Shown here piece after piece: positions 22,540-33,984 of a stretch of DNA of 64,000 bases. Source of the DNA: Acanthosepion esculentum (lineage: Eukaryota; Mollusca; Cephalopoda; Sepiida; Sepiidae); assembly GCA_964036315.1 (NCBI GenBank), contig OZ038485.1, positions 103,743,593 to 103,807,592 on the forward strand, read 5' to 3'. Under the pieces are notes generated by a model, which was not told where the DNA came from, searched no databases, and saw only the letters and a program-made list of their open reading frames with translations. The position numbers and the translations under genes are program-made. How positions within the stretch are numbered: position 1 is the stretch's first letter; each line of letters begins with the position of its first letter.

Positions 22540-22930
22540 TAAATTCGAGCTCTCCCAACTGGTAATCCAACCTTTAGTCGTTCCTTCTTGAGTTCTGTCT
22601 CAAAATCGCACAAACAGACTTTTCCAGTCGCCAACCGTGAACGTCACTCCAAGCCTTTTTGAACTGGGGAAAACTAGGTGTTTTTATATTTGTCCATATA
22701 CCCATAATCCCTTGCGTCTTCATGCGATCCCATAATTCATTGCGTCTCTGTCCCATAATGCATTGCATAAAAAGGCAATGCAAGTCCCCCCTTATTCTTT
22801 TACGTTATCTGGCCGAGGATGGATTATGGCAGAGCAGTAAGTGCTTTTTTTTTCTCCTTCATTTCAACTGCAGTAGCCTTACATGCTAAGCAAATACGGG
22901 CTCTTTTTTGGTGGGGAAAAGGCAAGTCGG
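22540..22930. promoter_or_regulatory. CpG-richer candidate promoter island
   Basis: This is one of the few CpG-richer patches in the window. It contains a CRE-like GTGACGTTCAC mirror near 22639 (written GAACGTCAC on plus), three ZNF143-like motifs (22701-22766), a pyrimidine run CTTATTCTTTTACG and ATGGATTATGGCAGAGCA followed by GTAAGTG near 22838. Transcription to the right is suggested by that order. No convincing second exon follows, so it could be an isolated enhancer or a dead promoter. Confidence 0.4.
22701..22766 (+). promoter_or_regulatory. three ZNF143/Staf-like sites
   Basis: CCCATAATCCCTTGCGTC (22701), CCCATAATTCATTGCGTC (22729) and CCCATAATGCATTGC (22752) are spaced 28 and 23 bp apart. 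The third matches the known ZNF143 core CCCAYAATGCAYYG exactly. Such sites usually lie close to transcription starts. Confidence 0.5.
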
Positions 22931-23204
22931 AACCGGTTGTGCTCGTCCCAGATTCTGCCTCATCATGTCTACCACAGAAGGACAAACAATTTTTCATTGT
23001 ATGTGTTATTCATTGTTTTCAGAAAAAAATGTAAATTTATTTAAATTTAAAATTCACATTATTTCAAGATTTATTTTTCCTGGTATTCATTTGACTGACA
23101 GTCCACTCAATAATGCATGATTTACTCCAAAGAAGTAAAAAAATTGCTGACTCCTGACTATGTAAAAAACATTAGTCACAATTTTGAAATTTGTTTTCCT
23201 GTTT

Positions 23205-23320
23205 AGGATTGGGTTTCAGATTCCTTCTAAAGCCTTTTCATTCTCTTTCACTCCCAGTAACCCTTGTGTCGTAGTGGCATTATCACCTTGCTTGGGTTGA
23301 ATTGATAAAAAAAAAAAAAT
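23205..23320 (+). mobile_element. LINE 3' tail fragment
   Basis: CCCAGTAACCCTTGTGTCG, AGTGGCATTATCACCTTGCT, TGGGTTGAATTGAT and an A run match the 3' ends of the LINEs at 27500-27580 and 29580-29665. Confidence 0.65.
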
Positions 23321-25019
23321 TTCCAAAAGGAAGCTAACAAGTACTACACTCTGCCCCTGATTGAACTAGAACTGTTCATATCAAGAGAATAATGAGGGGA
23401 AAGGAAATTAAGCTAGGTTTGTCGGTGGTCAGTGGACTTTTAAGAAAAAAGAGAGAAATAACAGGAAAGAAAGGATAATAGATTTGTATTGTGAGATAAA
23501 ATGAACAAGAGACTGATTTGTTTAATAATTTAATAAGACAGGCAGAAGGAAGGAAGGAAGCAGTAGTTACTAAAAGGTATACTTAAATAAAAAAGTTAAA
23601 AAGGTCAACATAGGTCATGGTCAGAACAAACATTTCCATCAGGGAAACAGATTTGAAAGGTTCCAGCTTATTTTATAAGTAAGAGATTGCCTTTCTGACA
23701 GATAAAAGTAATCCATCATTTCCTTTTTATAAGACCCCTTTTCAAACTTCCTCTTCCAACAAATGTCATGTGAATCGTTCTCAGAGTATCACTTTTTGTA
23801 TAAGTTATTCTTTTAGATGAACCATCAAGGTATAAATTTATTATTTCTGTGAATATAACATTGTCAGCTTCCTTATCAGCTGAGATGGATTATTTATGAA
23901 AATTATTTAAACTTGATTTCATCAAGAAGATTATCAAACATTGCAACATGAAACAGATAAAGTTCTTTTTCTTTAAGACAGACTCCATTAGTTCTTTCTA
24001 CATCTGGTCATGTTTATTTACTAAGTCTAACTTCATATAGCACAAGCTGAATGGGGAGTAAGGTAGGATTATCAAAGCGCATTTTGTACAGGTTTTGTTA
24101 AAAGCTATTTTTTACTTTAAAAAGTAAATAAATAATTACAATCTTATTCTCATATCTTTGGATTGCTCTCCAAAGGTTCTGATTCATTAAAGAGTTCCTA
24201 TAAGAGTGGCAAAATGTAAAAAATTTCTAAATCCATTATGAAGAATAAAAGGTATATCTATTAATATTTCATTGTGAGAAGAGATATGTCTGTTTAACAT
24301 AAGCACTTCAATGTTTGATAAATTTGTAAAAAAAAGTTCAACCTCTTTTAAAAATTGTAAAATGCTACTTGCTTTGACATTGTCAAAAAGCTCTTTTCAT
24401 TTGGTTATTTTGTAATATTTTTCACGGACAACATATTTTGTCAGTATGAAAAAAATCATAAAATGAAATTAAAAAAAAAAAAGAATGAAGAAAAGAGTTT
24501 CAGAATACGAACATAAAACAGAAAACAAATGAAAGAAAAAGAAAACTCATGATGTGACGGAAACAAAACCTAAAACAAAAGCAGTTTAAAATATTTGACA
24601 TGCATGAATGTTTACCAAATGGTAGCGCAAAGAAAAATAAAATCAATGAAGCGTGAAAGTAAGGATGTGTGGAGATAGAGGCAAACTTCATAGTTGACTG
24701 CACTGAATATAAAACTTTCACAGTCATTAAAATAAAGAGAATGAAGCAATAAATAGTAAATAAATAATAAATAAACTCTAGTCAGTTTGTAACAAACCCT
24801 GAACTAATCAGTTTTTTTTATCTGTTCAAAAAAAAAAAATGTTTTCTCCGCCTGCAGCAGAATGCACAACTCACACGCCTGAAGAATTTCAATCACTGTG
24901 CATTTTCATGGGCAGATGCACAAGCGGCCCAAACTTGCTGAGAGATGGGTGATTTTAACAGGTCACTATCTCTAAACTAGTTGCTAAACAAGGCTACATA
25001 ACTCAACTTGTCTTGCAAT
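23321..25019. other. no recognisable feature
   Basis: AT-rich, with no gene. A somewhat less AT-rich patch at 24845-24960 has no frame or motif I recognise. Confidence 0.35.
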
Positions 25020-25170
25020 AGCAACCCACAGGAAGTGAAGATATGGATTCAAATCTTTCCCAAGGATATTTGTGCGTAAGTGAATGTAATGAACTTGAAC
25101 AGAATTTGAACTCAGCTCTCTGATTTCTCATTCAAGGTGCAACTCATTACACCTCCCACACATCCATTCT
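25020..25170 (-). mobile_element. tRNA-derived SINE
   Basis: On the minus strand the head reads TGTAATGAGTTGCACC, then AGAGAGCTGAGTTCAAATTC (B box). The body is TTCATTACATTCACTTACGC and CCTTGGGAAAGATTTG. Confidence 0.6.
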
Positions 25171-25663
25171 TTTACAACAAATTATTAAATTAAGTCATTC
25201 AGTTCAGATTAGTTTATTTTGATTGAGAGAAAGATACGGATATTTAAAGACACTTTTTACCACTTGAACCATATTTCTTGAAGTCACAGACTACCCCCTC
25301 ACCTGAAAAATGTTTAACTTGATTGGATTTCTAATTTTTTCTTGGGGTGGTGGGGTTGTTTTAGTCATTTAACAAGATGACTGCTTCAAATAAAACCTGA
25401 AACCTTTGTTTTTTCTCTAAATCCTGAGCTGAGTTAACAAGTACAAAGCAATGGAGATTGGGTAATTCATCTTCACCTTCATTACATATGTTTGAAATTT
25501 TCTGGTTCTGTTATGAGAAAAGAAAAAATAAAACCTCACACCCAATTCAACACCTGCAAATGTAGATAGTCTTTGGCTGATATTAGCTGAAAATAAACAG
25601 GTGGGTAGCCACTCAAAAGTAATATCAGAAAGGAAGAAGAAAAGAAAGACAGACCGACCACCA

Positions 25664-26232
25664 GAGAGAGAGAGAAAAAAAGAGAGAGAGAGAAAGAGAA
25701 AAGAAAGAGAGAGAGAGAAAGAGAGAAGAAAGAGAGAGAGAGTAAAAGAGAGAGAGAAAGAGCAAAAAAGAAAGTGAAAAGAAAAAGAAAGAAAGAGAAA
25801 GAAAAAAGAGAGGAAAAAAGAAAGGATTGAATAGAGGGAAAAGAACAAGCAAAAAGACAGACAGAGAAAAAGCAAGATAAAAAAGCAAGAGAAAAAGAGC
25901 AAGAAAAGAGAGAGACAGAAAAAGAGCGAGCAAACGAAAGAAAGAGAAAGAGAAAAAAAGAAAGAGAGACAAGAAAAATAAAGAGTGGGAAAAAAGAGAG
26001 AGCGAGACAAAGAGTGGGAAAAAAGAGAGAGCGAAACAAAGAGGGGGAAAAAAGAGAGAGCGAGACAAAGAGTGGGAAAAAAGAGAGAGCGAGACAAAAG
26101 GAATAAAAAACAAAGAGCGAGAAAAAAGGAATAAAAAACAAAGAAAAAGGAATAAAAAACAAAGAATGAAAAAATAAAAAGAAAGAGCGAGTAAAAAGAG
26201 AGAAAATGAGCAAGAAAAAAGAAAGAAAGAGT
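25664..26232. repeat. polypurine tract (GA/GAAA-rich), about 570 bp
   Basis: The plus strand is almost only A and G, with sparse C and T. A (GA)n core of about 78 nt without pyrimidines comes first. Near-identical 29-30-bp units of GAGAGCGAGACAAAGAGTGGG occur at 25985-26100. Frames on the opposite strand are S/F/L-rich artefacts of this composition. Confidence 0.95.
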
Positions 26233-26314
26233 TAAAATATTTTTTAAAAAATTTTTTTTAAATCTATTGAGAAAGAGAAATTATTAAAACAAATAAAAAT
26301 AGGCCTTAGCTTCC

Positions 26315-26347
26315 TTTGGGTAAATTATATTATATAATTTACCCAAA
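26315..26347. repeat. perfect palindrome, 16-bp arms
   Basis: TTTGGGTAAATTATAT and its exact reverse complement flank a single T. It lies 85 bp after the polypurine tract. Confidence 0.9.
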
Positions 26348-27211
26348 TTATATCAAAATGTCCCAACAAGAGAGATGTATTTCTTAAGAAGGGTAATTCA
26401 CTCTTGCTTTGCTGTGAAGTCCTTTGTGGCTGACTGGTCTGATGACACCTAAGAGAGCAGGAGGTGCAGATTTTGGTGATAGTGGTGAATGCATAAAACT
26501 TCATCTCTGCTTGAAAACATGGAGTTACTGAATGAAACAATAAAATGTTTAAAAGCATTAATTATTGTTTTATTTCCTGTTTTAAACTGTTCCACCTTTG
26601 AGAATACAACAATATATATTTGGAATAAGCTGGCAAGACTATGTTTACACAGGGTTTTTTAGGGATGATTTCTGTCATCCAGCATTTTCTATGGTACAAC
26701 AGTGACCTGATCCCAAGGGTGCCAGATTAAAGAGGTCAGACTGTGCATAATATGTTTTTAATTATTAATAACTTGTTAATTTTACATGAAGATCAGACTT
26801 CACAAGGAGTAGTCTATTACAAATTCTTGTGTGAAGGAACACAAAATATACATTTTCTGTCTATTTTGGTATGCCTCTGAAGTTCAAATTTTCTACCAAA
26901 GTTTTCTAGTTTAACAAAGATAAGTTCTATATATTTTGGAGTTTTAATTTCTTGTAAATTTAGATGGATGCATCATCTGTCATTGGATTCAGAAAACTGC
27001 AAATTATACTAACATTGGTTTAAAAAGTCAAATGCACACAATACATGATTGACCAATGAAAATCAAACAACACAAAAGTAAAAATACCAGAATTTTTTCT
27101 TCTTTTTTTCCATGTCTCGTTCTCTGATGAAGCTTTAATAAAAGTGAAACATGTTAGATTGATAAATGTTTCCTACTTATTCTTTATCTTTTATATATAA
27201 GATAAATACTT
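26348..27211. other. mostly featureless
   Basis: AT-rich, no gene. A CTGATGA-hairpin-GAAAC cassette lies at 27124-27150. Confidence 0.4.
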
Positions 27212-27580
27212 TAATGGTAATTGTTCTGATGAACTTTCTTCTATGGTACCTAGACTTTATGAATTTAAGTGCAGTACCAGATTGGTGGCAAGGTCTCATC
27301 ATTTTACAGTTGAAATGGCTAGATATAAGTGAGTTCTATGCTAACAGTTTATTTTCTTGCACTTCTCACTTGTGGAACTCTCTTCTAGCTTCTTGCTTCC
27401 CTATCAACATTAATCTCCAAAAATTTAAATGCAATATCAGTCGTTATCTTCTGTCTTCTTAATGCTTGTTCTTTTATTGTCTTCTCTCCTTAATAGTATA
27501 TTTTTCTCATTCTCTAACACTTGGTGTCCCACTTGAGTTAGAGTGGCTTTATTGCCTTGCTTGGGATGAAATGATTAAAA
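27212..27580 (+). pseudogene. LINE 3' end (copy D)
   Basis: One frame reads YANSLFSCTSHLWNSLLASC then NLQKFKCNISRYLLSS, the C-terminal end seen in the same LINE family. The 3' tail TTGCCTTGCTTGGGATGAAA then TGATT and A-rich sequence follows. Frameshifts and 5' truncation are evident. Confidence 0.7.
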
Positions 27581-27584
27581 AAAA

Positions 27585-27586
<2 letters not shown>

Positions 27587-27661
<75 letters not shown>
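27587..27661. repeat. (AT)n then (TG)n microsatellite
   Basis: About 32 TA units followed by five TG units, immediately after the LINE tail. Confidence 0.95.
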
Positions 27662-27853
27662 CACCAAGACATTCATTTCTGTAGTTTACTGCTACAGCAA
27701 GCAGAAACATTTCTTTCTCCCGATGATGGCCATGTTGGCCGAAACTAGTCGAGGAATATAAATGAAATAATAATAATAAAAGCATAAGAATATTAATCTA
27801 CAACCCAGTATGTCTGAAGATTTTAATTGATTTTTTTAATAATTTTTATCGTT

Positions 27854-27900
<47 letters not shown>

Positions 27901-28699
27901 CTGGTTTGTATCACTATAATCCCTGGACAAAAAAAAAGATAGTTGCAGTGAGGGCAATGGACATCAGCTAAACAAAGAGAGATGGGAGGTGGGAATCACA
28001 GAACAAAGAGATGAGAGAAAGGTGTGATGGAGGGGTAGAGTTAGACAAAGAAATGGTGGCTATTGTCAAACAAAGAAAGAAAAAAAAGGAGAGAGATGGG
28101 GAGGGGAGAGAGACAGACATATTCTTCAGTTATCATTAGATTTCAGTCAAAAATGAAAGCCTTTTAAATGTCCCCCCACCTCTGTCAGGTATGTTTTGGT
28201 AGATGAGTGAGGGGAAAAAAACAAAACAAAACAAAAAAAACAAAAACTTAAAACAGTAGCAAGAAGAGGGGGGACACAGATTGATTACTTCCTGCCAACA
28301 CCCTGAAGTGTCAACCTTTATTTTCTTTTATTCAGTATACATTGATGTACTAAAAAGCTATCACCAAGCAGATAGCCATCCCCACTTAAACAAAACCTGG
28401 CTTCTCCTTATTCCTACAGCCTCACCTCAAAATTCTTAACTCCCTGTCACATCTGCCTTTCTGTTCACTTTGTCAACATTACAACACCTGTCCTTAAATG
28501 CAATTAAGTGGTACTGACCCTTAACTTACAGGGATCATTTTTACTGATGTCACAAGACCTACAGTGACATTTTCTGAAGTAATTCTTCAAAGTGTACAAT
28601 CCCTCAGAATAATAAGAATACAACTTTCAAAACAGTTTTATCCATCACACTGATACCCGTATGGGGTCAGGTGAAACTCAGCTTCACTGGCGTTAAATA
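27662..28699. other. non-coding, second (AT)n at 27859-27897
   Basis: A GATGA-hairpin-GAAAC cassette at 27720-27745 (GATGATGGCCATGTTGGCC then GAAAC) precedes the second (AT)n. A purine-rich patch spans about 27935-28125. No gene is seen. Confidence 0.5.
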
Positions 28700-28835
28700 A
28701 CACACTTTTTGTGTGTTACTTAATGCCAAAACATATTTTAGATAGAAAAAAAAGAAAAATTATTCTTACTAAGTGAATATTGCATTAACAATTTTTTTTT
28801 TGAGATAATGATTTTTCCAGATACAAGTCCAGCTA
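28700..28835 (-). mobile_element. antisense SINE fragment joined to a LINE
   Basis: TTACTTAATGCCAAAACATA, AAGTGAATATTGCATTAACA and TTTTTCCAGATACAAGTCC match the SINE body and tail in reverse. The next base block belongs to the LINE. Confidence 0.55.
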
Positions 28836-29665
28836 ACTGGGGCAAGAAATGGCTAGTTAATTTTACACCTCCAAAACGAAACTGGTCTCTTTTAATTGTC
28901 TTAGAGAAGCCTTTTTGCCTTCCATCAGCATAGCTGATGCTAATTTCCAGGTGAGTGACTCATTACGCATTCTAAAACTAACATTTTCCACCAACATCAA
29001 GTGGAACAATTATATTGAATCAATTGCAAGCTTTGCTGCTCAGAAAAATGGTTCACTGCTAGACATGTGTCATGCTAGACAATTTTTCTTTTTCCAGAAT
29101 CTATTTTAGATCTCTATAAATGTACCATTCATCCATGCAGTGAATATTTCTGCTACATCTGGTCTAGTGCTTCTGCAATGTATTTTGAGATTCTTGACAA
29201 AATCCAAAGAAGAATTTGTAATATTATTGGTCTTGACCTGTAATCTTGGCGCCATTCACTTTCCATCCACTATAATGTAGCTTCCCTGTGCCTCTTCTAT
29301 TAATATTTTCATTGTAATTGTTCTGATGGGCTTTCCCCTTTGGTATCTTGACTTTATGAATTTAAGTGCAGTACTAGATTGGCAGCTAGGTCTCATTATT
29401 TTACAGTTGAGATGGCTAGATGCAACTAAGTTCTCTGCTAATAGTTTATTTTATCACACTTTTCAATTGTGGAGCTCTTTTCTGATTTCTTGCTTTCCAA
29501 TCAACAATGTCAATCATTATCTTCTGTCTTTTTAATTCCGGTTCTTTTATTATTTTCCCTCCTTAATAATGTTTTTTTTCTCAGATTCTTTCACACTCAG
29601 TAACCCCTTGTGCCTTAGTGGCTTTATAGCCTTACTAGGTGAAATGATTACAAAAAATGGAACTA
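28836..29665 (+). pseudogene. LINE 3' end (copy E)
   Basis: It encodes, in broken frames, ISIADANFQVSDSLRILKLT, STNIKWNNYIESIASFAAQK, CHARQFFF, then SANSLFYHTFQLWSSFLISC near the C-terminus. The 3' tail CCTTGTGCCTTAGTGGCTTT and GGTGAAATGATTAC follows. It is the longest copy of this LINE in the window and is non-functional. Confidence 0.75.
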
Positions 29666-30564
29666 ATCACAAACAAAACATTAGAAAATATGCAAAAAAA
29701 AAAAAATACAAAAGATAAATAAATTCATCCATGAGAACCATTACAATAATCTATCTGCTTTAAAACATAACTAGAATCAGTTATAGAATCTACCGGATCC
29801 AATCCAGGAATTTTCTGATACAATCTTGTCATTGAAGTACCACAGGCACACCAACTACAGTTGCAATGGATATGTCTACAGTAAGATAGCTTTTTCAGGT
29901 TGGTTTTGAATTTAAAGTTGTCCTTCTAGACTAGTTGCCCCTACAAAGGCTAAAAGGGCTCAGTCTGCCCTACTATTTCAAACATAGCACAGGGGAAAAT
30001 ATATGGATTTGTAGTGGTCTCTCTGAGTGATGATATTTCATCACAGCTAAAAATAGAAAAACCTTTCTCTTCTTTTACTGCCAAAATCTGTGTGATACTA
30101 GAATTAGTGTTCCCTTAGCTACTAGAGAGATCAGTAGGAGTTTTGATTCCCAATACAATGGACGTAAAAATTTGACTCCTAATTACCAGTTGCACAGTTT
30201 AATCATCAAAAGAATTCTCAACTGATTCATTCAAGTAAACAACAACAAAAAAAGACAAAATACAAGCAAATAATCATAATGCTAACAACACTTATGTACT
30301 GTGTTACATATCACAATTTAGCACACGCCAAATAAAACACTTGTGTAAATTTACTGCCAAAATATAATTACATAAAAAGGAATAACACCTCAATATCCTG
30401 TTGTGCTGGTTTCCTGTTACATGTTTTTCCTCACAATTCATTTTCAGCATTAATCTGGAAGATTCCTCTGTTGCAATTTGGAGCTAGATAGTTAAAATTA
30501 CAGTAACTTGTTACGCTTTTTCTTTTATTACTACAACAAAAACTCTACACTCATAATCATAGTA
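29666..30564. other. no recognisable feature
   Basis: AT-rich, no open frame or repeat that I can name. Confidence 0.35.
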
Positions 30565-30712
30565 AACTCCCTATTTCGCAGCAGTGGTGATATACATTAC
30601 CAATTGCTTAGGATTCATGCCTTTCCCAAGAGCCTTTGATGGAGTTTGAACTCAGCTCACTAATTCCATTTTCTGCCCTAATAACCATTACCACATTTGC
30701 ACATCCAGATGA
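30565..30712 (-). mobile_element. tRNA-derived SINE
   Basis: On the minus strand: GTGGTAATGGTTATTAGGGC (A side), GTGAGCTGAGTTCAAACTCC (B box), then CTTGGGAAAGGCATGAATCC. Confidence 0.6.
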
Positions 30713-30944
30713 ACTTCTAAGACTATATTAATCTAAAATAAACATAATTCCTCTCCAACCAGAATAGCTGGCAAACTTTGCTTGGTCTAGCACAAGACAT
30801 GGTAATAATGAATTATAGGAAACAAAGTTACAGATTTCATGATGAAATCTGTTAATGTATTGTATAAAAGAAGAAAAAGTATATCTTTGTAAAAATGGAT
30901 TGTCTTTAAAACATGTTTGTGTATTGCTTGACAGGTTGACCACA
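30713..30944. other. no recognisable feature
   Basis: Spacer between SINE and retroposon; its last 11 bp are the target duplication of the retroposon. Confidence 0.3.
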
Positions 30945-31303
30945 GTATCTGTCTATATTTCTGAGATGAGGTATTATGTACACTATTTACATTATTTGGA
31001 CTATTGTCCTCATCTTTGCCGCTATATTTATTACAACGTTTCGGCCAGTGACAGGACCCAAAGAGTGTGAGTTCAATACCTGGTTAAGGCGGCGGAGAAC
31101 TTAGAGAGGGGAATTAACAGGAGATAACTGATAACTGGCATCCATTAGACATGGCATGTGGAACTAGAACCGTCTACCCCAGTGAGCGAAATAAAGGGTT
31201 CAGTTCAACATTTCAACCACCTGAAGAAGGCCGGAGCATACAATGGCCAAAACGTTGTAATATGGCGACAAAGATGAGGACAATAGTCCAAATAATGTAA
31301 ATA
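30945..31303. mobile_element. inverted-repeat retroposon with 11-bp TSD
   Basis: GGTTGACCACA flanks both ends (30934-30944 and 31304-31314). The element starts GTATCTGTCTATATTTCTG and ends CCAAATAATGTAAATA, with inverted arms around GACTATTGTCCTCATCTTTG. Relative to 14300-14760 it lacks the inner left arm and the first part of the tRNA-like core: the sequence jumps from GTTTCGGCC to AGTGACAG. It keeps the B-box-like GAGTTCAATACC. Confidence 0.85.
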
Positions 31304-31547
31304 GGTTGACCACAAGAAGGTAACAGATTTTCTTTGTACATTTGATTGGAACATTCACCTTAATCATTAACATGAGACTTGACTACTATTTACTTATTTC
31401 TTATATACTATTTGCTTATATAAAAGTATATTATTTCTTATACTATATATTATACTTATATTATTTCTTATGTACTATTTACTAGGTGCACAGACCAAGA
31501 GGAAGACAATGACTGGAATAAAACTTGGCTGAATGGAATTGATTACA

Positions 31548-32070
31548 TTCAACCTCATTACAATTAAAAGTAGATAAAGTAATAAAGTCATTATGGTGAT
31601 CTAATTGCTTAATGTGTCTTGAGATGTAATTGTCAAAATATTGTGACAAGATTGCATCATTAGTTATTCAGTTAGGCTTCTTCCATTTAGTTAACTGTTT
31701 TATTCAAGTCATTGGGCTTGGAAAATGGTAGTCAAACCAAATATTACTTATCTATCAAGATATTAATATGGAACTGATAAACACACGTACAATGCTGATA
31801 ATTACGGTGGCAAAGAATAAATTCCTAGAAAACCTAAGAACAACGACTAATAATTTAATTGTTAATTATTGTGCTAGATCCACCTTCAATAAGCAATTAT
31901 ATTTAACCTAATTACAATTAATATTAGATAAACTCGTAACAATACGTCAATTACGGTGATCTGATTTTTTAAACAGTTTTGGATTTGACTACTGTTTACC
32001 AGTCGTTGTGCTCGGAAAATGGTAGTCAAGCCAAATATTATTTCCCTATCTAGATATTAATATGGTAATA
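31548..32070. repeat. two diverged direct copies, about 364 bp apart
   Basis: Blocks 31548-31780 and 31912-32070 share ACCTAATTACAATTAA, TACGGTGATCTGATT, GGAAAATGGTAGTCAA and CAAATATTA, then CTATC..GATATTAATATGG. The second copy can fold TTTGACTACTGTTTACC against GGAAAATGGTAGTCAAG. The end sequence resembles the TIR of 55949-56254. Confidence 0.55.
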
Positions 32071-32284
32071 TTTACCTACCTCCTTAAGGTAAACCAAAGG
32101 GATAAAGAAATAATAAAACTGAAGACAGCAAGTCTGTGTGTCTTTCTTTAGTTTTTACCCCATTAACCTCCCCCACTTTCCTTTTACTTGTTTTGCTTTT
32201 TTTTTTTTATTTCATTTCTTTTAGCTTTCTTACTTTCCCCCTCTTGTTTATTTTATTCACTTTTGTACTTCTCCCTCCTCCTCC
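32071..32284. other. pyrimidine-rich spacer
   Basis: T/C-rich on the plus strand (32145-32290). The frame there is compositional. Confidence 0.4.
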
Positions 32285-32475
32285 TCCCCCCAGTAATGGG
32301 TTAAATAAGAGGGCAGACTGGGCACTCTAGCCTGGGTTGACAGACAGACAGACAGGACTACTCTGAATTCAAAACGGCATTGAAAGTGACAAAAAAATTA
32401 CTCTACTATCCTTCCCCAAAAAGTCATGGCAATTCACAGAGAAGAAGCGACATAGCACTACCCCCAGCCATCCAA
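32285..32475 (+). mobile_element. SINE body fragment, subtype B
   Basis: AATGGGTTAAATAAGAGGGC, CTCTGAATTCAAAACGGC and GTCATGGCAATTCACAGAGA recur in 33480-33590 and 55190-55325. The tRNA-like head is not present. Confidence 0.5.
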
Positions 32476-33361
32476 AAAACAACACTTATCCTCTGCATTT
32501 CCTCCTTCTCCTCACATTTACTTGCAATTATAATGATAGGCAAGTGATGTGTGTGTGTAACTCTTTTCATATATCACTAATTCTTGGTGGAAATGCTGGG
32601 AAGCTACATTCTGATCTAAAGCAGAATTTCCAGTCCATACATAAATAATCCCATGATTATATTTTTATTTTTTTTTTATTTTTTTTTTTTTTTTACACAT
32701 ACTCTGCTTATTTCATTACTATAAATTAAATGTAATTTTTCCCTGGATTATTTCATGTAATAATGATAGGCTAATGCAAATCTTTACTCCACACCATGAT
32801 GAGACACTTCCCACCACAAGATTATATGTTTGTGTTTACTGTCATCCTGTCTTTACAAAATCAAGTATAGTTCCAGTTCTATGCAGGGAGTTGAATATAT
32901 ATATATAAAAAAAAAAAAAAAATATCCAAGCAAAGAAACTTTGACCTTTAGTCTAACTTCGACCTTTTAGAACACTTTCAAAATTCAGGCGCTACTGCAG
33001 AAAGTGAATTAGGACAATGGCTGAGAGATAAGCATAAAAAGAGAGCTGAATTGGGGCCAGGATGACAATAAGGAGTGGGGACACAAGAAAGATAGAAAGA
33101 GGGAATTTGACAACACAGGGAATAAGTAGAAAGAAGAAAAATGAACAAGTTCAGAAAAAATGTGTTATGAAAAACAAGTTTTGTATGTGGAACTAGGAGG
33201 TTAAAAAAGAACAATGCAGGATTAGGGATGACAAGAAATAAAAGGATAAATCCATTTATATCAAAGAGTTTGAACTGATTTATGCGATAAATTTATTTAT
33301 ACCTGAGTTTGACCTGATCTCCCAAAATAAAAACTTCTTTTGATTTAATTATAAAAGCATG
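32476..33361. other. no recognisable feature
   Basis: AT-rich with T runs near 32670-32693. No gene. Confidence 0.35.
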
Positions 33362-33590
33362 CTGGTAGCATAACCGATAACATCATTGAAAGTGAAATTG
33401 TTGAGCAAAGTTCAAATTCTGAGTTAGTCTTTTAATGTTTATATAAATGATTTTGGGAAAAAGCATGAATCAGTCTCTCATTTCCACAACTATAGGTTTG
33501 GTAAAATGAAAGAAAAACTGAATTCCAGACCATGGAGAAGGCAACAGAAAAGAACTCCATTTTTCTCAAAAATATATGGCAATTCAGAGA
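33362..33590 (+). mobile_element. tRNA-derived SINE, subtype B
   Basis: GCTGGTAGCATAACCGATAA and GTTCAAATTCTGAGTTAG form a decayed head. The body TGGGAAAAAGCATGAATC and end ATATATGGCAATTCAGAGAT match the 55070-55335 copy. Confidence 0.55.
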
Positions 33591-33592
33591 TA

Positions 33593-33675
33593 CAGTGGAA
33601 CCTTGATTCTTGAACTTAATTCGTCCCAAGAAGTTGTTCAGAAACCGATACAATTTTTCACTGTAAAAATTGTCA
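33593..33675 (+). mobile_element. pogo/Tigger-like terminal sequence
   Basis: TA is followed by CAGTGGAACCTTGATTCTTG and AACTTAATTCGTCCCAAG, very close to the TIR style of pogo/Tigger elements. The opposite TIR was not found, so this is a one-ended remnant. Confidence 0.45.
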
Positions 33676-33984
33676 CCTTTCCACAAATTATTGATGTTAA
33701 AATGCTATCACAAAGTATTTGTTTATCATTAATCCAAATCAGAAACAATTTTTACAATTGTCTGTGATCTTTGTTTAATTAACACTTTTATACCTTTTAC
33801 AACACCTGCTTCTTTGATTACATCTTTGTTCTTCAATATTGTGCATATGGTTGATTTTGGCATCAGAAAATTCATTAATAGATTATAAAAATTTATGTAA
33901 TAAAAAACAAATGTAAAAATCATATAAAAATAATTGAAGTGTAAATAACAAAATAATACAACAGACAATGTGTATTACAGTTTC
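33676..33984. other. no recognisable feature
   Basis: AT-rich. The 79-residue minus-strand frame has no recognisable motif. Confidence 0.3.

Noticed and set aside
25417..26213. Long minus-strand open frames of 162-226 codons
   Set aside because: They are S/F/L-only translations of the polypurine tract, open in several phases at once.
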